64,000 nucleotides of DNA, from positions 186,001 through 250,000 of the forward strand of contig JAPZLL010000048.1 in assembly GCA_036250225.1 (NCBI GenBank), in the 5' to 3' direction. The translations under genes and the position numbers were made by a program. Each line of letters starts with the position of its first letter. Within the stretch, counting starts at the first letter, position 1. The DNA comes from Cercophora sp. LCS_1. Lineage: Eukaryota > Ascomycota > Sordariomycetes > Sordariales > Lasiosphaeriaceae. Of the stretch, positions 1-10,176 are shown one piece after another. A model generated the notes under the pieces. It was not told the origin of the DNA. It did no database searches and saw only the letters and a program-made list of their open reading frames with translations.

Positions 1-3000
1 GTCTGGTGCCAGCTCGTTCGTTCGCGCCAGCTCAGCCTGAAGCCTCATCCAGATGTAGAACTTCTTGTGATACCATTCGAGCATTCGCAAGTCAGTGGAG
101 GACAGTTCCTGGAGGGCTTCGTAGATGTAGAGGAGACAAGCCTGGCGCAAGTCCATGAGGGCCTCTGCTTCCTTGGTCGACAGATGGCTGCCAAGCTGTT
201 TCTTGATAAAGGCGTCTTTGATGAAGGTGATGTCCGGAGCCCACTTCACAGTGGCAAACTTCTCCTTCTCCCATGACACAGTGTCTAGAACTGGGGCATT
301 GCCGATACCCCGGCAGACGAGGCCATCAATGGCTACCGGTGGCTTCTTATGGCAGTTATCCGGTTCAACTGATGCATCGAAGACGGACAAATTGGTCGTC
401 ATGGTCTGGGAATCGAGGTGGCCGAGGTTGGCATAAGCTCGGAAGCGATGTCCTGCTTGTTTCTCAATGTCATGCGCTACCCAGAGCTTGCTGATAGATC
501 TCGGCACCTTGGGTGCATCCGCTGCGCTTCCTGCCCCCGGAACCGTGGTGTAAGCCGCTTGGAAGACCGAGTCAAGCGTTGTGGGGTGGATGACGTGGTG
601 GTGCTGATGGTGCTTGGGCATGCTTGCGGCCGAATCGGCAATCAGAAAGGTGACACAAGACTGTTGCTTCCTGGCGCGAATAGACTTAATGTTCCTGAAG
701 ATGGGTCCATGGTTGATGCCGCCGGACCGTAGCCCCGAGTAGATGTCCTGCGGGTCGATCCGGACTCTGTAGTCAGACTCGGCAGCCGGTTGGTTGAGAT
801 ACCAACCCATGTCTGAAGTTGCCCAATGCGTGGAGCTACCCTCTGCAGCCGAAAACTGGACAGAGATGATGCCTCGGCAGTGCTCAGTCCATTTGTTGTC
901 GCTGTTGACTGATTGCACCTGGAACTCGGACCAGCCAATATTGGTGAGTGCCTTGTCATTGCAAGGTCGGAGATGGAGTTGGACCTCGATCCCCTCGCTT
1001 GTTTCTGGGACCACAAGTGCGCTGAGGATATTGACATCGCGAAGCTCGTACCCTTGAATTACCTTCTGTCCGGAGTTCTGAGCAGCCTGCCACGCCATGG
1101 CCTCGATAGCCATGGCAATGTAGCCAGCAGCCGGGTAGATCATGTTGTTTTGGACCTGGTGATCTCTCACCCAAGGGAGGTCGCTGGCGCGGACGATGTG
1201 CCGCCAAGTAGGGGTCGCGAGATTGCCACCCAAAACAAGAGAGCCGAGGAGATCGTGGGGAGCAGCGAGTCGGTTTCGATGGGCCTTGTTGATGCGCGGC
1301 TCCACCCAGTGTCTCGTTTGGTGGTTCCAAGGGTACCTCGGCAGGTCATGCAGGACTTTGATGCCGTCGTGTCCACATGGCGCGTTGACCGGAGCAAGAT
1401 TGACAGGGTAGCCCTGTCGGAGAAGTGTGCCGACGAGCGAATGCATGGTATCGATGGCGTTCTGCTTCCGGATCAAGCAGCTAGCGTACGAGACACTGAC
1501 TCCTCGGAACTCAGGTAACGTCAAGATGTCTTGAATGGGTCCCGACAGTGCTGCATGTGGTCCAACTTCGATGACGATGTCGACCTCACTCTGATCCGTG
1601 CCGTCGAAGCACATATTGCGGAACGCATCGACGAATTGCACCGGGCCTGTCAGGCTGTGTACCCAATGACCCGGGCTTCCAATCTCCTCGACGCAATGCA
1701 TCCGTCTACCAGTCGATGGCGAGGAAAAGGTGAAGTCGAGCTGCTCTTTCGCTGGACGGACCTTTTTGTCCATGGACGCATAATAAGCCTCGGCCACGGC
1801 CTCCATGTGGTGTGAATGCTGGAAAACGTCAGCGAGCTGCCCTGAAGTGAGAGGAGAATCACGTACCCATGCGGCATCAACCTTCAGCCGCCTGGCAAAA
1901 ACGTTGTTACACTTCAGGATGCCCTCGAGCTGATCAAGACCAACCACGTCACCTGAGATAGTAATGCTGCTCGGGCTGTTCTCGCAGGCCACGGTGACTT
2001 GGCCGCTTGTGACCTTGGATAGGTACTTCTTGGCACTCTCGACACCCAGCCCGACCGCCATCATGCCTCCTTTCCTCGCCAGCTTACGGTTCATGTCGGA
2101 GGTGAGGCCACCGCGCGCGTAGACAATGGCCATGGCCGAGGCAAGATCGAGTGCACCTGCAGCGTATGCTGCCGCAATCTCGCCACTGGAGTGACTGGTG
2201 ACTGCGACTGGCGTAATTCCCCAGGAGCGAAGGAGATGGGTGAGGGCAATCTGAACGGCGACGCATACGGGAGTACTGTAGTCAAGCTCGTTGACCTTTG
2301 TTGTGGCAGCGTCCCGGTTAAGCTCCTCTGTTCGCAATGCCGTTAGTATTAATCCGTACTGTGCAACACTGAAAGAAAAGGGGAGGATTCACATACCAAT
2401 CATGTTCCACTTGGCTCCAAGCTTCTTGAGAAGCGTATCACAGTCCATCAGGGTGGCTTTGAAGACCGGATACACGTCAATCAACTCCCGGCCCATCGCC
2501 CACCATTGTGCACCCTGGCCAGTGTAAACAAAACCCAGCCTGGGGCGCGGGCCCGCCTTGGACGCCTTGATCCTTCCAGAGTCGATAGCCTTGACAATCT
2601 TATCGATGCTCTCTCCGGCGAAAGTAATGACCCAAGGGAAGAGAGAGCGGCGCTGTCCAAGTGTGTATGCAAGGTTGTCGAGGAATTCACTTTCATCCTC
2701 AGGCCGAGCTTGGAGAAGGTAGTCCTTCAGGTTGCTCACCATCGCCTGGACCGCCTTCTCGTCCTTAGCGCTGAGGATGAAGACTCGGGGGCGAGTGATG
2801 TCGCCTGCCTCACTGCTGGCGGTAGAGTGGTGGTTCCCGCTGGTCGCACCATTGCTGTGGCCGTTGGCACGTCCATTGGTTGAGCCATTCACTCCACTGG
2901 GGTGCTGTGTTGCGAGGAAAGAGCGATAGTCCTCGACGATGACGTGCGCGTTAGATCCACCATAGCCAAAGTTATTGATCGAAGCCCGCCTGATTCCCTC

Positions 3001-4478
3001 CTTCTCAGGCCAGGTCTCAAGCTTGTTGGCCACCTGCTCCCGTCAGCCAAATAATCTCGTTGCGTGGGATGCGGGACGGAATTGATTGGAGCGACATACC
3101 TTTAGCCTCCACTCGTCGAGGTGCAACTTCTTGTTCGGCTCTTTGAAGTTAATGCTCGGCGGTATTTGGCCCTTCTCAAGAGCAAGAACGACCTTGATAA
3201 CAGCTGCGACGCCGCTTGCCGTTTCAGTGTGACCGATGTTGGTCTTGACTGAGCCAATCGCCAGGGGCTGGTCTGGCGGCCTGCTGTCTCTGAACACGGA
3301 TGCGATTGCCTTGACCTCGATGGGGTCCCCTGTCGGCGTACCGGTGCCGTGAGCCTCAAAGTAGGTGGTGTGTGCCGGGTTAAGGCCGGCTCTAGCGTAA
3401 CAGGCTCGGATGAGGACCTCTTGTGCCTCGCCGCTTGGCGTGGTGATGGTTTCCGTCCTTCCGTCCTGATTGACACCGCTGTCCCGGATGATGGCGCGGA
3501 TCGGGTTCCCGTCGCGGAGCGCATCGTCAAGCCGCTTGAGGATGATTGTCGCAGATCCTTCTCCGCGGCCATAACCGTTCGCCCGGTTGTCGAAGGCGTA
3601 CGACTTGCCGTCCTTGGAAATGAGGCTGTTTACGCTGTCAGCTGAAGGCCAAAACCTAGACAGAGATGCTCACGTCATTGAAGACATGGCGAGAAACATG
3701 TCAGGGTTGAACATGACATTTGCTCCGCCAACAATCGACATGTCAGATTCCCCTGACCGGAGACTCTGGCAACCCTGGTGAAGTGCAGTGAGGGTGGTCG
3801 AGCAGCCTGTGTCGACAGACATACTGGGTCCTCGGAGGTCGAAGAAGTGAGACAGACGATTGGAGGCCATCGCCGCACCTGTTCCCATGAGGAGAAATCG
3901 CGGCAAGGAGTCTGGGTCCTTGATGAGGCTCTCATGGTAGTCCCGGAAAAACGAGCCAGCATAAACCGAAGTATTCGATCCGGCGACGTCCCGGAGAGTG
4001 ATACCGGCTAGAATCTTGTCAGTGGATGCTTTGTGAGCTCGGGACAGGGGAACTTACCGCTTTCAAGAGCTTCATACGTCGTCTCGAGTTGCAATCTGAA
4101 CTGGGGGTCAAGTGCCTATACCAGTCAGTACAGTGCTGTTGCCTTGGGAGGTGCCAGCTCACTGCTGCTGTCTCGGCAGACAAGTTGAAGAAGTGGGCAT
4201 CAAACAGGCCAACGTCTTCAGCGAGGAAGTGGCCTCCAACTACGTTCGTCTATGGGAAGTGTCAGCATGAGCTGGATTTACCATTAGGTCAAACTTACAC
4301 CATCCAGCTTCTCAAAATTTGGGTGATAGACGCCCTCCAGATTAAACCGCGATTTGGGTATCTCGGACCATGCGCTCCTGCCCTCGGAGATGAGCTTCCA
4401 CAGCTTCTCCGGGCTGTCGACATCGCCTGCGAACCGACAGCTCATGCCCACAATGGCGATTGGAACGTTGGATTCCAT
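1..4478 (-). CDS. Highly reducing type I polyketide synthase, 5' part (KS-AT-DH; truncated by window edge)
   Basis: Iterative fungal PKS that would build a reduced polyketide chain from malonyl-CoA in the cytosol. About 1,380 residues are visible; the C-terminal half lies beyond position 1. The start ATG at 4478 opens MESNVPIAIVGMSCR, the usual KS opening. KS: active-site Cys in VDTGCSTTLTALHQ (about 3780-3832), first His in EAHGTGT (about 3350), second His in GSVKTNIGHTE (about 3245). AT: GQGAQW (about 2515) and the nucleophile motif SHSSGE (about 2190). DH: His in VRDHQVQNN (about 1155) and the second-half Asp in TLDSVFQAA (about 570). The sequence at the left edge resembles the linker before a methyltransferase domain. 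At least six short GT-AG introns fit, near 4250-4298, 4117-4163, 4020-4060, 3630-3670, 3042-3100 and 2335-2397. It diverges from the SDR-like gene at 6470 across about 2 kb. The polyketide product cannot be predicted. Confidence 0.93.
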
Positions 4479-6469
4479 AGTGTATAGTATTTCCTGGGTG
4501 CTCAAATGAAAGGTGATGTGTGTCGATTGATAGGGAAATTCCACGGACTGTTGAAGATCCGGGTAGTAAAGATGCAAGGTACTTGAAGGTGACAATCAGA
4601 AGCAATGCGACGCGTGACAACATGAGCATTCAGGGGAGCCCTCAACTTAAGTATCACTAGTACCGTTCTGCAGGACCACATGCAATGACACGCGGCTTCC
4701 CGGCCCCTCGCATGCCATCCGCCTCTCCGCCCCGAAAGCAACGAAGGTAACGAACCGCACCGGCTACTACCTATCCGTAGATCAACTCCACAGTAGCTCC
4801 GCCGCCCGCATGCCGGAGACACCTCCGAAGGTCAGGAGGATACTCCGTTTGTTGCAAACAAACTCCGCCACAATAAGATATCCAAACTGTCATCCTTCCC
4901 TTGTGGCCCTGCCCCTCTTCATCTGTCTCGCTGAGACATCTGGATGCTGGACCATATGATCAAGGTCGAATTAAGCCCTGCGTTGTTTCGATCTCAGGAG
5001 AAAAGATAAAGACGCTGCGTAACGAATGCACTGTGCCGCAAAATGCTACCGTTGACCACCTAACGACGTGGAATGGTGGATAAGGTTCCGGTAACATAAC
5101 TCCGCTCCCCGTTGAAAGCAAAGTCCGGCACGGGCGGGTGCCCAATGGGAGTATCCCTGATGCTCGAAATCGTCTCATTGGACGGTCCGTTTAATCGCAT
5201 GTGCCTGGATCTTGGAGGCGGGGATCTCCAGGCCAAGAAGTCGATCGCCGTCGATCAGCGCCAAGGCGGGAGGGCGCTTGGCAATTGAGTTGGGAAGGCA
5301 GGCTTGACAGGGTCGCCTTGCACAAAATATCAGTTGATGAAGCAGGAACATTGTGTAGATGCCAAGTGTTGAATGGTAGTGGACGACTCGATGCCAAGTT
5401 GCAACTGACCCGGCCGATGTCAGGCAATCTAACTAGGCTCTGATGCAGCACGCTGGAAAGCGTAGTGGCTGTGATTGCAGAGGATCTGGTCCGTACCCCA
5501 TATTTTGTCGGGTTGCAGGGGAAGAACCACCATTCCTCGAGGCAGCCTATTATGCGATGAAAAATCCGCACACATGCAGGTGGAGAGGTTGAAGCATCCG
5601 AGACGATGAGATGGTGATTATGCCTTCTTCCTTTCTTTTTTGGTTGATGGACAATGTGTTCTTTAGTGTCTCGGAAGGGCTTCCTCAGCCAACCACCGCG
5701 CTTGGGACTGACGCGGTTAGCAGTGATTGTGACAATGCATCCTTGCAGCGATCGCTCTCGTCAACTCAGACATTTCGCTATTATTGTGTCCTTCATTGGA
5801 ATGTCCTATCCTTGACTTTGAACGGCGGGTCGACCAACCGACAATTGTCAGCGAACAAGACAGGGCATCGATGCAGTTGGTTCCAAACCCTTCCACATGC
5901 GTGCAGGATCTGTCGTGACGATGCCATGGGGGATTTCACGTCGAGGAGTAATTTCCGCCGTGCAGCCCGTCGTGACTCGTCAAACAGCACCCTAACCTGT
6001 GCCATTCCTCCCGTCAAGCCTTGTCTCAAGCTCCCAGTGCGGATCCGTGACGTGCACGGCGTGCATGCACGGATTTCCAGGACCGGGCAGCTGCCCGCCA
6101 GCCGCTGCGCACGGAGACTTTAGAGGGGAAAGGAGCGGCGGATTGACGATTCCTCCGACTTTGGTGGCGCAACTCACTGTGACGTGCCTTCCGTTTGCGA
6201 CAGCACACTTTCTGTCACCACACCAATTTTCTTTTTCCGCCGGCGCTCCGCTCGGCGGGATCGGCGGGTTCCCGAACTCCCGTCAACATCCCCGACAGGG
6301 TCACCCGTTCGCACACATCATGACCACTTTATCAACCAAGCAGTGCCCTAGCGGCGTGTTCCTCTTTGCTTGACCTCATCTTCTTCTCCAACCGGACTTT
6401 TTTGCATTGTTCTCGCTCTCTCGGCCCGAACCCCAGCTCCCCCAGGGTTCCCTCTCTTTTGCAAACACC
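4479..6469. promoter_or_regulatory. Divergent intergenic region between PKS and SDR-like gene
   Basis: About 2 kb separates the start codons of the PKS (minus) and the SDR-like gene (plus), so it should hold both promoters. The last 100 bases before 6470 are pyrimidine-rich, as is common in fungal 5' leaders. The short open frames here have no recognisable domain or coding signature. I see no RNA gene and no clear transcription-factor site that I could defend. Confidence 0.5.
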
Positions 6470-7545
6470 ATGGTTTCGCTCGAACAGGCCCAATCCTCGA
6501 ATGCGCGCATCGCATCAGACCTCCCTGCCGGCCTCGTCGCCGTGTTCCTGGGCGGGACTGCTGGCATCGGCAAGCTAGCCCTCACAGCATTCGCCAAGAA
6601 GACCGTCAAGCCCCGCATCTACTTCCTTGGGCGATCGAAAGAGAAGGGCGATCGCATCGCAGCTGAGTTGAAGGAGCTGAACCCCGACGGGGAGTATTCC
6701 TTCATCAACTCCGATGTTTCTCTACTGCACAATGTCGACGATGTGTGCCGCGAGATCAAGTCCAGGGAGAAGCACATCAACCTCCTGTTCCTCACAACAG
6801 GCACCCTTCAATCGGGGAAAAGTGTGGCATCCCCTGTCCCGCGCCAAGGCTTTGAACTGACCACTGCATCACAGAGACTGAGGAAGGACTCGACCTCATG
6901 GTGACTGTCACCCATTACTCCCGTATTCGATTCGTCGTCAACCTGTTGCCCCTTGTTCGCAGAGCTCCAGCGCTGCGACGCGTTGTTTCAGTCTTGTGCG
7001 GGACGAAGGAAGGCGAGATGAACATCAACGACTTCCCAGGGAAAAACATAGGGTTGACACAGATGCGGGCTCACTATGGTTCCATGATGACATTCGCGCT
7101 TGAGTCCTTAGCCCTCGAGGCACCAGATGTTTCCTTTGTCCACAATTACCCTGGTCCCGTCAAGAGCGATCTCGGCAAGGACAACAACAGCGCGGCGATC
7201 AAGCCGTTGATGTGGGCCTTCAAGATCCTAGGGCCCTTAGTGTGGATGTCAGACGCGGATGCTGCTGAGTGGCATCTCTTCCTCTCCACAAGCGCTATGT
7301 TCCCTCCGAAGCTAGTTGTTGAGAACACGGCCGGGGTGCCCGTTGGTGAGGGTGTGACGGTGGTTGTGGGTTCCAATGGTGAGAAAGGAAGCGGTGCCTA
7401 CAGCGTGACGTACAACGGAGAGCCACCATCCCAGAAGGTTCTTGACTTGTTGGCACGCCAGAGGGCTCAGGATGCTGTGCGGAAGCTTTGGTTTCACATA
7501 GAAGAGGACGTGTTCAGGCGGGTGACAGGGACCACATTCATATGA
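6470..7545 (+). CDS. Short-chain dehydrogenase/reductase-like protein
   Basis: NAD(P)-binding Rossmann protein of about 341 residues, probably a tailoring or stand-alone oxidoreductase. The start ATG at 6470 (MVSLEQAQ) follows a CACC context. The nucleotide-binding motif is FLGGTAGIGK at about residues 27-36, followed by the second strand YFLGRS. One intron fits at about 6826-6873: exon 1 ends GGGAAAA, and exon 2 restores TEEGLDLMVTVTHYSR, typical of this fungal SDR subfamily. Where the family normally has YxxxK before a FALE-like helix, this protein reads HYGSMMTFALESL, so the catalytic Lys is not visible. Either the active site is atypical or the protein is non-catalytic. It is divergent from the HR-PKS, which is compatible with a shared pathway, but a link is not shown. 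Confidence 0.85.
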
Positions 7546-8767
7546 TCCAGACATCAATCAATCTGAAACAGAGAGGGATAGTGGAGTAGTATTAATGCCT
7601 CTGGGAGTAACATCTATGTCTTTCCAAAAATCACGATACATATTGATAATAACAAGAATACGCCCAAACCAAAAAGGACCATGCGTTCGAAATGCCAGCC
7701 AAACCATTGCCCACCAAAGTCCTTGACAAAATGAACGGCACACACAAAAACGTAGAAGGATAATCATCCACTGATCCACTGAAAAGAGTGAATCCAAGAT
7801 CCCAATGAATTACTTACGTATATGAAGGCCTAAAACGCAATTGAGAAGGCTTTGAACTTTTTTGCTGACGCCTACCGGAATTCTCAGGCCACTTAAAGTG
7901 GCGCCAGCTGGGCTGAGGGTGCCGTTTATTCCCCACCAACTTGCCACCGCACCGCCACTGTTGCGGCTAACTTAGCAGGAGAGCGTTGCTTTTTAACATG
8001 CCGACCAAGTCGTATTATGGCATGTAGCAACCGAACCGCCATCTTTCAGTGCGCCCCCAATCCCGGTCACCCCTGACGTGGCCCATGTTATATTAAGTGT
8101 AGGTGCGAGATGTTGAGGGCGAAGGCTACCTTAGTGAAGGCGGAACCATTCGGTGTCGGAAGAGGGTGACCAATTTGGCCATATTTATGTATGGGACGAG
8201 TTCCGGACTCGCTCGGCTAGAATTGAAGTAATTGTGAATCTGCGGCCCAGCCCCCCGGAAATGGTTCTTTGGCTGGGCAAGCCTGAGCAAACCCTGAGCC
8301 GGGCCTCAGCCGGGCCTGAGCCAGGGCGATCATTGTCAGATACATCAAGGGAAACCTGGTGTGTGGCTAGATTCGTCGCACAAAATAGAGATTTCTTGTC
8401 GAAGGCTGGGAAAGGCAAATGGCACGGAGAAGGTTCTGCTGGCGTTTAACTTTGGTGGAATCGAATCTAAGACTCTTTGGAGAGGGGAAGAGCTAAGGGA
8501 TCTAAGGGATCAGGATCAGACACCTCAAACTTTCACAGACGTGCTACGAGTCCTTTCCAAAACTTTGTGATCGGGAGTTTGCCTGGGCAGCTAAAGTACC
8601 TTCCTCTCATATGCACTTCGTGCTAGGCGGGAAGACGCGATGACGATATATAGGGCTCCGCCGAGGGATTTGAGTGAGTTGGGCGGTATCTATGGTGAAG
8701 CGTCGTGCCTGCCGATGTTAATCCGCGCTGCTATCCACAAACTCAGCTGTGCTGGTTCCTCCTGGTG

Positions 8768-8990
8768 GAGGCCTTCGAATATCTGGAACGCAGACCTGAA
8801 AATGAGGAAGGCAATTGGAATATTTAGAAGACGTCCCTGAAATCAAACAAGTCTTGTGAATTATTCGTACGGTGTCTGCCAAATTGAGAAGGCCTTCGAA
8901 ATACTCGGAAGGCTCACAGGAGATCTGGGAGGGGCGTTGGTGAGTGCTCTATGTGCCTTCAATATTCAGGAAGGCGCCCGGGAAGGGAAG
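8768..8990. repeat. Degenerate 20-21 bp phased tandem array (locus A)
   Basis: AAGGC-like cores start at about 8769, 8808, 8828, 8849, 8869, 8889, 8909, 8930, 8951 and 8971. Steps are 20 or 21 bp throughout, apart from one double step. The consensus is roughly GAAGGCnnTTGAAATATTCG. Individual units are diverged, but the phase is kept over 200 bp. Related arrays occur near 21240, 27370, 47640, 53110 and 53640. Confidence 0.75.
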
Positions 8991-9059
8991 GAAGGAAGGA
9001 AGGTGTACAAGGACAAGAAGGGAGGTGTCCAGGAACAGAAGGAAGGCGTTGTCTGCTTC

Positions 9060-9260
9060 TGGCAAGGCATATATACGTCTGTGATATCCGTGAGCTTCGC
9101 TCCCGTTTCCTTTTTTCTTCTTTACGATCGCTGGTCCGGTACACCCCCAACCCTTTCTTCACAACAATTTTTTTTGTTGTTGCCTTGCCCGACCTCGACA
9201 AGTAAATTTTTTTCGTTTTGCCTCGCCCGGCTCTTCGACGAGAATTTTTTTTGGTGTCTC
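9060..9260 (+). repeat. T-rich stem-loop dispersed element, copy 1
   Basis: A short hairpin (GAGC-TTC-GCTC, near 9090) is followed by a C/T-rich stretch, TTCTTTACGATCG, then CAACCCTTTCTTCACAA and long T tracts. The same order (hairpin, TTCTTTG, ACCCTTTCTTCA, T run) occurs at 35935-36075 and 52580-52700. It is not a known element to me. Confidence 0.5.
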
Positions 9261-9659
9261 CTCTGCCCTCCCTCCCCCTCCTCTTCGCGGCGCCGGCCCT
9301 CCCCCAGGCAAAAAAAAAAAAAAAATGAACGCGGCCTCGCCCCCCGCAATGCCTCTTCGCCGGCTTGCCCGGCAGTCTCGGTCTCGGTCGGCCTCCGACC
9401 CAACCCCGGCCCGGGCCTCGGCCCCCGGTGGCCCAGTCGACCCGGTCGACTGGATGGAGCGCGGCTCCGTCCCGGCCCCAGTGGTCCCTCCCGGACTGTA
9501 TGTTTTAGCCCTTGTTGTCTGTCCGGCACCGCATCATCACCAAGGTTGCATCCCATTATGTTCCCCAATTTCTTCCTTTCTTTTCCCACTTGGTTGATAC
9601 TTAGTCGTTTATTCAAGACGCATCTCCTATTTATTTCAGAGGACTAATTTGTTTACAGC

Positions 9660-10020
9660 TGGGACAAGCTTCGACGTGCGCGGGCGGTGTTGGTGAGGCG
9701 GTGGGCGGTGGTGGTGGTGTGGTTTGGGGTTGTTTGGGGTGGGGGGGTGCGGGTCCTTCGGGGCCTCAAGCACTTCGTCTTGGAGGCGTCGGTGATGGTT
9801 GCGGCGGTGGCCGGTGCGGGGGCGGCGGTGGTGGCGTTTTGCGTGGGCTGTTCGGGGGCGTTTGGCTGGCCCCGGCTTCCGGGTGCCACGGGTGCGGTGG
9901 CGGAGTGGTTGGGGCACGGGGAGCCTTGGAATGCGGGTGGTGGCGGGCGGGGGCGGGCGGGGTGACGAGTAATCTTTTGGTGGGCGTCGTTTTGGGGACC
10001 GGCGGGGGGTAATGGTTTGG
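9660..10020 (+). repeat. GC-rich, G/T-biased core of the repeat module (locus A)
   Basis: A strongly strand-asymmetric block (G and T on the plus strand) with a long open frame rich in Val, Ala and Gly. The piece reading TCAAGCACTTCGTCTTGG (about 9765) resembles TCAAGACTTCGTGTTGCG in the core near 21430. Followed by GGCATTATTATTATAA and a second ATGCCTTT motif near 10130. Whether the open frame is ever translated cannot be told from sequence. Confidence 0.4.
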
Positions 10021-10176
10021 GGTGGTGGGATCTTTATGCGGCGTGATCCCTTTTTTGGGGGGGTGGTGCATTCTTATTATCGATATGCACCCTTTTTTTT
10101 TTTGGGAGGCATTATTATTATAATACAATGCCTTTGCCGTTTCGCCGTTGCCTCCACCTCTGTCTCCTTCTCGCTG

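Larger units (their letters stand above)
7546..10176. other. Gene-free region with repeat modules
   Basis: No gene is supported in 2.6 kb. It contains, in order: plain non-coding DNA; a GAGCCGGGCCT-like low-complexity patch near 8290-8325; a 20-21 bp phased array (8768-8990); GGAA repeats (8985-9000); a T-rich stem-loop element (about 9060-9260); a run of about 16 A (9310-9325); a GC-rich block (9340-9520); and an extremely G/T-biased core (about 9660-10020). Open frames across 8856-9965 look like products of base composition rather than genes. Confidence 0.6.

Noticed and set aside
5191..6123. Open frames in the PKS-SDR intergenic region
   Set aside because: No domains and no splice-compatible extension; better read as promoter DNA.
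8856..9647. 263-codon open frame across the locus A repeats
   Set aside because: It runs through the 20-bp array, GGAA repeats, T runs and an A run. The protein is low-complexity with no domain.
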